Assembly: GCA_964404765.1 (NCBI GenBank)
Contig: CAYOLL010000070.1
Coordinates: 1 to 28,999, forward strand
Direction of reading: 5' to 3'
Length of the DNA: 28,999 nt
Source: CAYOLL01 sp964404765 [NCBI: uncultured Gemmatimonadota bacterium]
GTDB taxonomy: Bacteria; 4572-55
A program made the position numbers and the translations under genes. Shown one piece after another: positions 1 to 7,039 of this stretch. How positions within the stretch are numbered: the first letter of the stretch is position 1; every line of letters begins with the position of its first letter. The notes beneath the pieces are model-generated. The model had not been told where the DNA came from, ran no database searches, and saw nothing but the letters and a program-made list of their open reading frames with translations.

Positions 1-77
1 GTGGTACACTTTTATTTGCCGATTTTTGGTACAATTTAATGTGCCGATTTACAATACTTGCATTAGGAGTATTTATT

Positions 78-374
78 GTGTCAAAGGTCATCAAATTGTT
101 CAACGATAGTTTCTATTTTGATTACCATAGACTCAAAAAAAATCTTGACAGCAGTGGTAGTGGTAAGCAAATATTAAATCGTAATGAGATTGCCAATATC
201 TTCAACTCCTTCAACACAAACTGGTCAAGAATTCGTTTTGTTAGGTACTTGCAATCTCAGAAGGTTATAGCTACAGGAACATGGCCTGATGGCAAACTCC
301 CCAACATCAACAACGACGAAGCCAGCACCCTCCTCGCCCAAATGGAAGAAAAATGGCTCGGCCTGGACCGATAA
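78..374 (+). CDS. Small hypothetical protein (98 aa)
   Basis: I do not recognise this protein. The start is placed at GTG 78 because AGGAG (65-69) lies 8 nt upstream, an ideal ribosome-binding site. The in-frame ATG at 39 has no such site. The frame also stays open to the left edge of the window, so a longer protein truncated by the window cannot be excluded. The product is polar, with no membrane segment or signal peptide from the GTG start. It has a basic, aromatic-rich N-terminal half (FYFDYHRLKK) and an acidic C-terminal tail ending EEKWLGLDR. The 5' half is more A+T-rich than the 3' half. It converges with the ACT-domain gene across a shared terminator hairpin. Function unknown. Confidence 0.45.
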   Translation: MSKVIKLFNDSFYFDYHRLKKNLDSSGSGKQILNRNEIANIFNSFNTNWSRIRFVRYLQSQKVIATGTWPDGKLPNINNDEASTLLAQMEEKWLGLDR

Positions 375-390
375 CGGATATACCAAAAAC

Positions 391-434
391 AAAAAGGCCA
401 CGCCCATCGTCAATAATGGATGCGTGACCTTTTT
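391..434. terminator. Bidirectional Rho-independent terminator
   Basis: Stem arms 391-403 (AAAAAGGCCACGC) and 422-434 (GCGTGACCTTTTT) pair with one mismatch around an 18-nt loop. The A-run on the left and T-run on the right allow it to terminate transcription from either side. It lies between two convergent genes, as expected. Confidence 0.75.
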
Positions 435-454
435 ATTTTGGGATAACACGACTT

Positions 455-937
455 TTAATGCGGCGCTTCCAGCTCGAATTTATCGCGCAGTTTTTCTAAG
501 GCGGCTTCGACCTTATCCTCATGAAAAACGCAGGACACCGTAATCATGGATGAGCTAATCATCTCGATGTTAACGCCGGCCTCGTTTAAACCGGCAAACA
601 TCGCAGCGGCAACGCCGGGTGTTTCGCCCAGGCCTGTCCCGACGATAGACATCATGGCCATGTTTGGCTCGGTGACGACATCACCAAACGGGATAGTTTC
701 CCGCAGCTTTTCCAAAGCGGCCAATGTCTTATCAATAAACGCTCGTTCTACAATAAAAGCAACATCGCTTTCCCGCTTTTCATTGGTAGTCTGAGCAATC
801 AAATCCACATTCATGCCCAAACCGGCGACCAGGCCAAAAATTTTGGCAACAATCCCCGGTTGATCCGGCAATTTTGTGACGGTAATTCGCGCCACATTCT
901 GGTCAGTCATAATTTCCCGAATTTTTAATTTTGTCAT
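455..937 (-). CDS. Stand-alone double ACT-domain protein (aspartokinase regulatory-domain-like)
   Basis: This 160-aa protein consists almost entirely of two ACT domains, at about residues 15-85 and 93-156. The first has LPDQPGIVAKIF and GMNVDLIAQ. The second has GETPGVAAAMF and GVNIEMISSS. These are the hallmarks of the C-terminal regulatory part of aspartate kinase (LysC), where they bind lysine or threonine, but no kinase domain is attached. It may act as a separate regulatory subunit or as an amino-acid sensor. A second in-frame ATG at residue 10 could be the true start; GGAG lies about 10 nt before the first ATG. It is last in a probable operon after transaldolase and htrA, 66 bp downstream of htrA. 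Confidence 0.85.
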   Translation of the reverse strand: MTKLKIREIMTDQNVARITVTKLPDQPGIVAKIFGLVAGLGMNVDLIAQTTNEKRESDVAFIVERAFIDKTLAALEKLRETIPFGDVVTEPNMAMMSIVGTGLGETPGVAAAMFAGLNEAGVNIEMISSSMITVSCVFHEDKVEAALEKLRDKFELEAPH

Positions 938-1003
938 GAATCATTCACTCCATTCAGAAGGGATGTCGAAACAGAATTCGGCATTCTGCTTTTGCACAGC
1001 GAA

Positions 1004-2245
1004 TTAGCGCCGCAGGTTATTGGGTAAGCTTTTTAAGCGCATAACGATTTCAGATTTTTCGCCATCCCGCTCAACTTGGCATGTCACGGTTTCACCGACA
1101 TGTTTGCCGGTAAAAGCCGCGTCCGCTTCGCTATAAGAAGCAACAGCGACGCCGTCAATAGTTCGAATAATATCGTAAACCTGAAAGCCGGCCTCGTCGG
1201 CCGAGCTGCCTTTTTCAACCCGTGTGACAATCAAACCGCGCCGGTCCGTCAGCTTAAAATAGCGGGCGACTGCCGGAGCAATGCCGTGGATTTCCAACCC
1301 GATCCATACATCGCGGATGCTGCCGTAGCGTACGATTTCGTCAAAGACACGTTTGACGTGGTTGATTGGGATCGCAAATCCAATACCGACATTCCCACCG
1401 CTTTTGGAAAAGATAAACGTGTTCATGCCGATCACTTCGCCCCGATTATTAACCAATGGGCCGCCGCTATTGCCCGGATTGATCGCGGCATCGGTTTGAA
1501 TCATGCCGCGATACGATTTGTCGTCCGAGCTTTTGGGCCGGAAATCCCGGCCAATGGCGCTGATGACGCCAACGGTCACTGTGGGCCGCGGATCGTTAAT
1601 CATGTTGCCAAAAGGATTGCCGATGGCAATTGCCCACTCTCCGATGATCAGATCATCAGAATTGCCTAAGAGGATGACCGGCAGGTTATCTCCGGCAACT
1701 TTAAGCACGGCAATATCGTTTGATGGGTCTGATCCGGCTAATTTGGCCGGGAGCTCGCGTCCGTCAGACAGTGTAATATAAATTTCATCGGCCTGGTCAA
1801 TAACGTGATGATTGGTCAAAACATAGCCGTCTTTGTTGATGATAAACCCGGAACCCATACTGGGCACGCGTTCCTGACGGTAAGGAAGCATGTTAAAAAA
1901 ATTGCCAAAGAACTCGTCATAAAGCGGATCAAACTGCCGCACGACAACCGTTTGGTAAGCATTGACCGTTACGACAGCTTTTCCGGCTATATCCGCCGCC
2001 TGAACAATGGCATTTTGGCGTGAGCCATCTACTGCTGCGCTGACGCCGGAGGTGCGCAGCGATGAGCCGGTCTGGCCGGTGATGGCTGTTGGTGTCGCCG
2101 TCATTTCCGGCACGAGATTGGCGCCATTACCAAAGTGATAAACGCCCCAGACGACCGCTCCGCCAAAAACCCCGGAAAACAGGGCAATAAACAGGATAAA
2201 AAGAAATTGGCCAATCGAGGAAGATCGATCTATAATGTAATTCAT
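1004..2245 (-). CDS. htrA: HtrA/Deg-family serine protease, membrane-anchored, one PDZ domain
   Basis: A 413-aa periplasmic quality-control protease. A single N-terminal hydrophobic segment (about residues 13-37) without an obvious cleavage site suggests it is anchored in the inner membrane like DegS. A Ser/Thr/Ala-rich linker follows. The trypsin-like domain carries the triad His147 (TNHHV), Asp177 (NDIAVLKV) and Ser260 (NPGNSGGPLVN). One PDZ domain spans about residues 318-405 (RGLIVTRVEKGSSADEAGF). One PDZ rather than two is DegS-like, whereas DegP and DegQ have two. It starts 8 bp after the transaldolase stop codon, so the two are probably cotranscribed. All catalytic residues are present. 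Confidence 0.93.
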   Translation of the reverse strand: MNYIIDRSSSIGQFLFILFIALFSGVFGGAVVWGVYHFGNGANLVPEMTATPTAITGQTGSSLRTSGVSAAVDGSRQNAIVQAADIAGKAVVTVNAYQTVVVRQFDPLYDEFFGNFFNMLPYRQERVPSMGSGFIINKDGYVLTNHHVIDQADEIYITLSDGRELPAKLAGSDPSNDIAVLKVAGDNLPVILLGNSDDLIIGEWAIAIGNPFGNMINDPRPTVTVGVISAIGRDFRPKSSDDKSYRGMIQTDAAINPGNSGGPLVNNRGEVIGMNTFIFSKSGGNVGIGFAIPINHVKRVFDEIVRYGSIRDVWIGLEIHGIAPAVARYFKLTDRRGLIVTRVEKGSSADEAGFQVYDIIRTIDGVAVASYSEADAAFTGKHVGETVTCQVERDGEKSEIVMRLKSLPNNLRR

Positions 2246-2253
2246 AGCAGTGC

Positions 2254-2904
2254 CTATTGCAAATGCTTAATTTTTTCCCAGTCTTTCAAAAATGTTTCCA
2301 AACCGAGCGTTGTCAATGGATGATTCAGTAACTTGTCGATGACGTTAAACGGCATGGTTACGACATCGGCGCCGAGCAGGGCCGATTCGACGACATGTAT
2401 GGGATGGCGAACACTGGCAACAAGCACTTCCGTATCGAAATCATAATTGTCGAAAATGGTGACGATTTGTTCAATTAAGTCCATGCCTGGCTGGCTAACA
2501 TCATCTAAGCGTCCGATAAACGGGCTAACAAATGTTGCGCCGGCTTTGGCGGCCATCAAGGCCTGAATCGGCTGGAAAACTAAGGTCACGTTGACCATAA
2601 TGCCTTCGCTGCTCAACGCTTTAATAGCCTTCATTCCATCGCGGGTAATCGGAATCTTGACGCACAGGTTGTCATGGATTTTGGCCAGCGCCAGGCCTTC
2701 TTCAATCATGCCTTTTGCATCGGTGGCTATGACTTCGCCGCTGACCGGGCCGTCTACAATTTCGCAGATTTGACGCAGTACATTTTCGCGATTGCCGCCC
2801 ACTTTGGCCAGTAAGGTCGGATTAGTGGTTACTCCGTCCAAAATACCTAATGCGGCGGCTTCTTTAATTTCGTTAATATCCGCAGTATCAATGAAAAACT
2901 TCAT
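2254..2904 (-). CDS. tal: Transaldolase (small TalC/FSA-like subfamily)
   Basis: A 216-aa class I aldolase-fold enzyme moving dihydroxyacetone units between sugar phosphates in the non-oxidative pentose phosphate pathway. It opens with the family signature [13 protein letters not shown] and has GVTTNPTLL. The Schiff-base lysine is Lys83 in CVKIPIT. The position that separates fructose-6-phosphate aldolase (Tyr) from transaldolase (Phe) is Phe129 in [10 protein letters not shown], so transaldolase activity is the better call. Length is normal for the short subfamily. A strong GGAGG lies 9 nt before the ATG. It is probably first in an operon with htrA and the ACT gene, behind a candidate promoter near 3.0 kb. 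Confidence 0.93.
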   Translation of the reverse strand: MKFFIDTADINEIKEAAALGILDGVTTNPTLLAKVGGNRENVLRQICEIVDGPVSGEVIATDAKGMIEEGLALAKIHDNLCVKIPITRDGMKAIKALSSEGIMVNVTLVFQPIQALMAAKAGATFVSPFIGRLDDVSQPGMDLIEQIVTIFDNYDFDTEVLVASVRHPIHVVESALLGADVVTMPFNVIDKLLNHPLTTLGLETFLKDWEKIKHLQ

Positions 2905-2987
2905 TCTGAATGTCCTCCGGTTTTTATTTTTGCAATTACGGTTTTAAACAAGTGAAGTCGTACAATGCAATTGCCACAACTGCCAGT

Positions 2988-3017
2988 TTAATATCAAATA
3001 TTAATGCTTAAAGTCAA
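2988..3017 (-). promoter_or_regulatory. Candidate sigma-70 promoter for the transaldolase-htrA-ACT operon
   Basis: Read on the minus strand, TTGACT (3012-3017) is followed after 18 bp by TATTAA (2988-2993), about 85 nt upstream of the transaldolase ATG. The region is A+T-rich and intergenic. The -35 matches 5 of 6 consensus bases; the -10 is weaker. Confidence 0.45.
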
Positions 3018-3136
3018 GGGTAAATTGGTAAAATATCACAAATTGAAGATAGAAGCGCGGTAATTTACTGCCAGATCGAGGCCGATTATGATGAATGATG
3101 TGGCATTTTTACGGTCGGATGGGGAATGAAAGCGAT

Positions 3137-4087
3137 TTAGCAAGCGCGCTTAAAGGCCAGCAAGGTCATGTCGTCATGGGCTTCGCTGGCGGATTGAAAG
3201 CGAAGGACATCGGCAAAAATACGATCAATTAATTGATCGGGATTTAGGTAGGCATTTCGGCAAAAAATGCTCATCAGCCGCTCCAGAGAGTACATTTCGT
3301 CCGGGCGGCTGTGGGCTTCGGTTACGCCATCGGAATAGGTCAGCAAGCAGTCGCCGGGTTGCAGTTCAATACGACTGGAGCTATAAATGCCCAGAAAGTC
3401 GGTAATCATGCCGAGAGCGACACCGCCTGTTTTAATTTTTTGCACTGTTTTATGGCCGGCGCGGTAATGGAGAATGTGCTCGTGGCCGGCGCCGGCAAAC
3501 TCCACCCAGCCCTGTTGATAGCGCATGAGCAGGAAGGTCATGAATTTTTTTTCCAGGGCGGCATATTGACCCATGATGCTGCTAAAGTGTCGGTTCAGCG
3601 CAATCAAAACATTCTCCAGCGGCATATTTTGACCGGTCAATTGTTTAAGCTGATTGTCGATGATTACGGTAATCAGCGAGTTTGCGACACCTTTGCCGGA
3701 CACATCACCAATGGCAGCGTAGAGACCTTCGGCGGTGACGCGATGCAAGTAATAATCGCCGCCAAGCAGCCGCGCCGGCCGAGTCGCCCCGGCCACACAA
3801 ATCTCCTGATATGCCAGCGGCTCCATGGGAAAAAGCGCCCGCTGAACATGATGGGCCAGATCAAGCTCATATTGCAAGGCCATCCATCCATCTACCGTTT
3901 GGTGCAGTTCATATTCCTGACGGCAAAACTGGCTGATGGTTTCATGCAGTGAACGATCCATTTCCACGATAAGCGCATGCGCGCCGATTGTTTCAGTTCC
4001 GGCGAGGCTTAGCTTAAGCGCATCCATCTTTTCGGCTAAATAAAAAAGATTGTGCGTCATGTCTTGCAAGGCCTGATGTTCGAGCAT
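3137..4087 (-). CDS. SpoIIE/RsbU-type PP2C serine phosphatase
   Basis: A 316-aa protein of the PPM/PP2C SpoIIE family, which dephosphorylates anti-anti-sigma factors or related partners in partner-switching pathways. The ATG at 4087 is chosen because AGGA lies 6 nt upstream; the upstream in-frame extension to 4138 reads through a terminator-like leader hairpin. Residues 1-70 form a helical N-terminal region with no known sensor domain. The linker LAHHVQRALFP (about 77-87) is typical of SpoIIE phosphatases. Metal-binding acidic sites are Asp111 (GGDYY), Asp128 (GDVSGKG), Asp253 (YSDGVTE) and Asp305/306 (HDDMT). No membrane segment is seen. No anti-sigma or STAS partner is adjacent, so the target is unknown. 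Confidence 0.87.
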   Translation of the reverse strand: MLEHQALQDMTHNLFYLAEKMDALKLSLAGTETIGAHALIVEMDRSLHETISQFCRQEYELHQTVDGWMALQYELDLAHHVQRALFPMEPLAYQEICVAGATRPARLLGGDYYLHRVTAEGLYAAIGDVSGKGVANSLITVIIDNQLKQLTGQNMPLENVLIALNRHFSSIMGQYAALEKKFMTFLLMRYQQGWVEFAGAGHEHILHYRAGHKTVQKIKTGGVALGMITDFLGIYSSSRIELQPGDCLLTYSDGVTEAHSRPDEMYSLERLMSIFCRNAYLNPDQLIDRIFADVLRFQSASEAHDDMTLLAFKRAC

Positions 4088-4110
4088 GTGGTTTCCTGAA
4101 TCAGGGCAAT

Positions 4111-4180
4111 AAAAAAACCAGCAGATCAGCAATGGCAACAGCGCAGAAGGCAGGACGCTGTTGGTAAACTGACCTGCTGG
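4111..4180 (-). terminator. Intrinsic-terminator-like hairpin in the phosphatase leader
   Basis: On the minus strand an outer stem (4180-4169 with 4129-4118, 11 of 12 paired) encloses a perfect inner 8-bp stem (4163-4156 with 4143-4136). Seven T residues follow directly (4117-4111). The structure ends about 23 nt before the phosphatase start codon. It may terminate transcription from the degraded restriction locus upstream, or serve as an attenuator. Confidence 0.6.
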
Positions 4181-4508
4181 CCCGGGGGATTTTGTTTTTC
4201 TCGGACTTTTGTTTTCAAAGGTCGTGAAATAGCGACTATCAGCTTTAAAGACGCGCTTTTTGATTGGGCGTTTAGAAAAATTTCGATTTTTTTAAATTTT
4301 TTAATTGGGACTTAACCTGGATTTTGTCCGTCCGGGCAATATCATTCTGACCAACCTCGGCCTCAACACGTGCGCTCCGGCTTTCCACAATCGGTAAACA
4401 ATTTGAAAGGCCATGTATGTTTTGCCGGTGCCGGTGGCCATGACAATTAAAATACGATTCTGCTCATTGGTAATGGTCTTGACGGTGCGGTTGACGGCAA
4501 TTTGCTGA

Positions 4509-4663
4509 TATACTGACAACGTCCACATTATTTCATTTTCAAGTTCACGGTCATGCCGAAATGCTTTTATCCGGCATCTTGTTTTCCTGTAAGAAGATTC
4601 CGGCTAAAAACGTGCCGGAATGACATGCCCTAAAAATGAAAGATTGTGCCCGTTGAAAGTATA
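4509..4663. mobile_element. TA-flanked miniature inverted-repeat element (copy 1), inside hsdR
   Basis: The two ends are imperfect terminal inverted repeats. Read inward, one end is TATACTTTCAACGGGCACAA and the other TATACTGACAACGTCCACAT; similarity continues to a shared TTTCATTTT. Removing the element and one copy of TA rejoins CGCTAT and TATCAG as the codons R-Y-Y-Q-Q, exactly the conserved hsdR reading. It has no coding capacity. TA duplication plus short inverted repeats suggests mobilisation by an IS630/Tc1-mariner-type transposase (inference). Confidence 0.75.
4550..4624. repeat. REP-like double-hairpin palindrome in the interior of miniature element copy 1
   Basis: This 75-bp unit begins GTCATGCCG and ends CGGAATGAC, so its ends are imperfect inverted repeats. 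It holds two small hairpins: ATGCCG with CGGCAT, and ATTCCGGC with GCCGGAAT. The middle reads TTGTTTTCCTG. The layout resembles dispersed intergenic REP/BIME palindromes. It lies wholly inside the TA-flanked element, and copy 2 lacks it. Confidence 0.6.
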
Positions 4664-5164
4664 ATAGCGCGGTTTGCGATTGGTACCGTCAGAGTAATAA
4701 TCCTGAACGGCGATTTTTTCGGCTTCGGGCGTGGCAATACCTTTGTAGCGCAGATATTTTTCCCACAGCGTTTGCGGCGCGGGAAAGCTGTCCAGATCAA
4801 GGTCGGTTTCGATTTGGCCGTCGGTGGCCGTGCGGTCGTGAAAGAGAAAGCTGTCACCGTTGCTGCGAAAGACGCAGGGAATATCGAGAATTTTGGCGTG
4901 ATCCAATGCTTGCTGAATTCCGGCCCGGACACTGTGGTTGTTATCTTTGGCCTCGATAATGGCAATGAGGATGTTGGGCTTGTAAAATGTAGTCGGCGCG
5001 TTTGCGGCTGCCGCGCATGGTCAGGCGACCCGGCACATAGATTTTGTCGTCAGTAAAGGAAACTTCCTCCAAAAACTGGGTTTGTCTATTCCAACCGGCT
5101 TTTTCTAAGGCGGGCGTGATGAATTTGGTACAGATGTCTCGCTCTGATAAACTCGTCATTGGGT

Positions 5165-5287
5165 TCATGGTTTCATCCTGAAATCAAAAGGTCTACTCCT
5201 CTCACGTGGATATTCGAATCCGCTCTGCAAAATCTCTCGCCCAAACAGATTATCCTGCGTAAAATAGCGAGGCCGCGGAGAACCGGC
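5165..5287 (-). pseudogene. 3' remnant of the gene formerly upstream of hsdR
   Basis: A 40-codon open stretch ends in a TGA that overlaps the hsdR ATG (ATGA). This is the spacing expected of a translationally coupled operon partner. It contains RYFTQDNLFGREILQSG and ends FDFRMKP. No start codon or upstream portion remains, because a stop codon in the same frame lies at 5288-5290. I cannot identify the family. Its place suggests a gene of the lost restriction operon. Confidence 0.3.
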
Positions 5288-5430
5288 CTAATACAAATTC
5301 GCCACCCACTTACCCTCATGTTCGGGGTTGCCGATTAGCTTTTGCAATCACGTAATCCAGGTCTTCCAACACCAGATAGTCGTTCAGCGGCGGCGTGTTA
5401 ACCGATGCTTTAAGTTTAAGCACAATTAGG
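5288..5430 (-). pseudogene. Frameshifted gene fragment of unknown family
   Basis: On the minus strand, VLKLKASVNTPPLNDYLVL and LEDLDYVI in one frame appear to continue, after a one-base shift near 5343, as QKLIGNPEHEGKWVANLY in another frame, followed by TAG. Protein-like composition on both sides of the shift suggests a decayed gene rather than random sequence. It lies between the prs stop codon and the restriction remnants. The family is not recognised. Confidence 0.3.
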
Positions 5431-5440
5431 GCCAATCGGC

Positions 5441-6547
5441 TTATCCTTTTGGCTGAAAGAAAACTTCGCTGACCGAGCGATTATAATGAATGCGGTTAAT
5501 GATCCGCGCCAGGTAATCAGCCAGCGTGAGTTCTTTAAGAAAAGGTAGCTTTAGGAATCTATCGACCTGCGGAATGGAGTCCGTCACCACAACTTCTTTG
5601 ACATAGAATTCTTTGTGTAGCCGGACAAGCCGATTGTAGGCATTGTCCAGACATAAATTATGGGATACGCCAATATAAACTTCACGAATTTGATGGTCCT
5701 TCACCAGCTTTTCAATCAGAGCTTCCATTGTTCCGCCGCTGCCGATCATATCGTCCAGAATAATGGCTACGCGCTTGCCTTCAAAATTACCAATAATATC
5801 CATCATTTCCGCCACTTCCGGGCGGGGGCGATATTTTGAGCCGATAGCGCAATCAAGCCCCAATTCACGGCCAAATAATGTGATAAATTTGGAAGCGCCG
5901 GCATCCGGTGAAATGGCAATGACATCCGGGCGATTTCTAAAACGACTAAATTCTTCGATAAACAAGGTCAGTGATTCCAACAAATAAACTAATAGCGAGC
6001 CATAAAAACCGCGAATCTGCCAGACATGCGGTTCCCAGGTCACCAGACAATCTGCGCCGGCGGTAATTGTCAATTCGGCCATGAGCCGGGCCGTTGTGGG
6101 CTCGCGTTTGAATTTGGTGGGTTTGTCCTGGCGGGCATAGGCCAGATAGGGCAGAACAGCCGTGACCGAATTAGCGCCATATTCTTTAAAGGCGCGGATG
6201 GCCATTAACAAGGCCATGTAATTCTGGTCAACCGATTTTTTCATAATCGGATTATAGAGGGATTGAAACAAGTAAACATCTTTGCCATTGACGGCTTCTT
6301 CCAGTCGCACCAGTGTTTCGGAATCTAAAAACTCCCGATCCAGCGACGGCAAAAAAGGAACGGTTGTCGCGCTCAACGATTGGCAAAGCAACTCATCATA
6401 ACGCGCTTTGACTTTACTGGCCAGCTCCAGACCTGCAGAGCAACTGGCGATTAGCATCTTGCCCCGTGCCGATCCAAAGTTGTCCTTATGGTCGGCAAGG
6501 TACCATTCCGGGGTATAAAACTTTCTTGGGTGAAGATCTTCGGACAT
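5441..6547 (-). CDS. prs: Ribose-phosphate pyrophosphokinase (PRPP synthetase), divergent
   Basis: A 368-aa enzyme of the PRPP synthetase family, transferring pyrophosphate from ATP to ribose 5-phosphate to make the precursor of nucleotides, histidine, tryptophan and NAD. The start at 6547 has GGAGA 6 nt upstream; the longer frame to 6622 runs into intergenic repeats. Motifs in order: YLFQSLYNP (92-100), the ATP-binding PYLAYARQDKP (133-143), a His174 equivalent in WEPHVWQIRGF, SPDAGASK (213-220), and the PRPP loop LDDMIGSGGT (264-273). Usual Prs is about 315 aa. The extra length lies mainly in the N-terminal 30 residues and in the region after GSLLVYLLESL. The canonical DLHA is changed to EPHV, so this is a divergent branch. 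It is monocistronic as far as can be seen. Confidence 0.85.
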   Translation of the reverse strand: MSEDLHPRKFYTPEWYLADHKDNFGSARGKMLIASCSAGLELASKVKARYDELLCQSLSATTVPFLPSLDREFLDSETLVRLEEAVNGKDVYLFQSLYNPIMKKSVDQNYMALLMAIRAFKEYGANSVTAVLPYLAYARQDKPTKFKREPTTARLMAELTITAGADCLVTWEPHVWQIRGFYGSLLVYLLESLTLFIEEFSRFRNRPDVIAISPDAGASKFITLFGRELGLDCAIGSKYRPRPEVAEMMDIIGNFEGKRVAIILDDMIGSGGTMEALIEKLVKDHQIREVYIGVSHNLCLDNAYNRLVRLHKEFYVKEVVVTDSIPQVDRFLKLPFLKELTLADYLARIINRIHYNRSVSEVFFQPKG

Positions 6548-6634
6548 GCAGAGTCTCCGTTTGAAAAAGCCATTTGTTGATGAAAAGGAGCCTGAATTAT
6601 TCATCAGCCACAAAGTCACCAAGGCATAAAGAAT

Positions 6635-6754
6635 GATTCATGGAATAAGATGGTGAAACCTTGCGAAGGCTTAATTTGAAATCCGCATGTTTTGTGCACG
6701 GAAGCCTTCGCAAGGTTGCGATTTCCACAAACATGTTCCATGAGCCTAAAGAAT
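6635..6754. repeat. Hairpin element, copy A (AACCTTGCGAAGGCTT stem)
   Basis: A perfect 16-bp stem, AACCTTGCGAAGGCTT (6657-6672) with its complement (6702-6717), encloses a 29-nt loop. Outer arms TCATGGAA and TTCCATGA extend the pairing. The unit is flanked by near-identical 10-bp direct repeats: CATAAAGAAT (6625-6634) and CCTAAAGAAT (6745-6754). Deleting one repeat plus the unit rejoins the surrounding long inverted repeat, which supports insertion. Confidence 0.65.
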
Positions 6755-6794
6755 CACTAAGATATTAAATTAAAAGATGTTATGACGATTGTGA

Positions 6795-6905
6795 GTAATT
6801 GCTCAAAAAGCGTGGGTAACCTTGCGAAGGCTTTGCTGCAAAACTTGTGAAGTCGTGCACTGAAGCCTTCGCAAGGTTAGGTTTACCACCACTTTTTGAG
6901 CAATT
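6795..6905. repeat. Hairpin element, copy B (same stem, different outer arms)
   Basis: The same 16-bp stem (6818-6833 with 6863-6878) and the same 29-nt loop length as copy A are present. The loop's last bases, GTGCAC then GAAGCC, are also conserved. The outer arms are unlike copy A but complementary to each other: AATTGCTCAAAAAG (left) and CTTTTTGAGCAATT (right). Perfect 10-bp direct repeats ACGATTGTGA flank the unit at 6785-6794 and 6906-6915, like a target-site duplication. Confidence 0.65.
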
Positions 6906-7039
6906 ACGATTGTGAATTGTGAACGACATCGATGTCAAAACCGCAACTTTTTGAATAATCTTCGTGAAGCTTAGTATTTTTGAGCCTTTGTGACGTATCT
7001 TTGAATTTTTCAGGCTAGGGTTTTGCTTTGGTTTACTGT

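Larger units (their letters stand above)
4301..5168 (-). pseudogene. hsdR: Degraded 5' part of a type I restriction enzyme R subunit (hsdR)
   Basis: Three reading-frame pieces match consecutive parts of HsdR. The first (5168 to about 4985) carries the N-terminal SLSERDICTKFITPALEKAG. The frame is lost just after RADYI. The second piece continues with the nuclease-domain motif AIIEAKDNN, then VFRSNGD, LWEKYLRYKG and YYSDGTNRKPRYY. After a 155-bp insertion (4509-4663), the third piece resumes with YQQIAVNRT and the Walker A motif MATGTGKTY. Homology stops near RLWKAG, so most of the helicase and the C-terminus are gone. A frameshift, an insertion and a 3' truncation together make this a clear pseudogene. 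No intact hsdM or hsdS is in the window. Confidence 0.88.
6548..7039. repeat. Gene-free stretch made of nested hairpin repeats
   Basis: About 490 bp lie between patatin and prs, both on the minus strand. The outermost layer is a long imperfect inverted repeat: GCCACAAAGTCACC from 6608 on the left pairs with a right arm around 6955-7000 containing CTTCGTGAAGCTTAG and GCCTTTGTGAC. Two smaller hairpin units sit inside it (annotated separately). I find no convincing gene; a 94-codon minus-strand frame here is low-complexity read-through of the repeats. The prs leader occupies the first part. Confidence 0.6.

Noticed and set aside
1-77. A repeated motif TGCCGATTT near TACAAT occurring twice, as a possible promoter pair or start of an array.
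   Set aside because: Only two short imperfect copies are visible at the window edge, and -35/-10 spacings do not fit a promoter.
4309-4395. A plus-strand reading ([18 protein letters not shown]) opposite the hsdR remnant.
   Set aside because: It is protein-like, but has no start, no ribosome-binding site and stops on both sides. It may be foreign sequence joined at the hsdR truncation, but that is not supportable as a gene.
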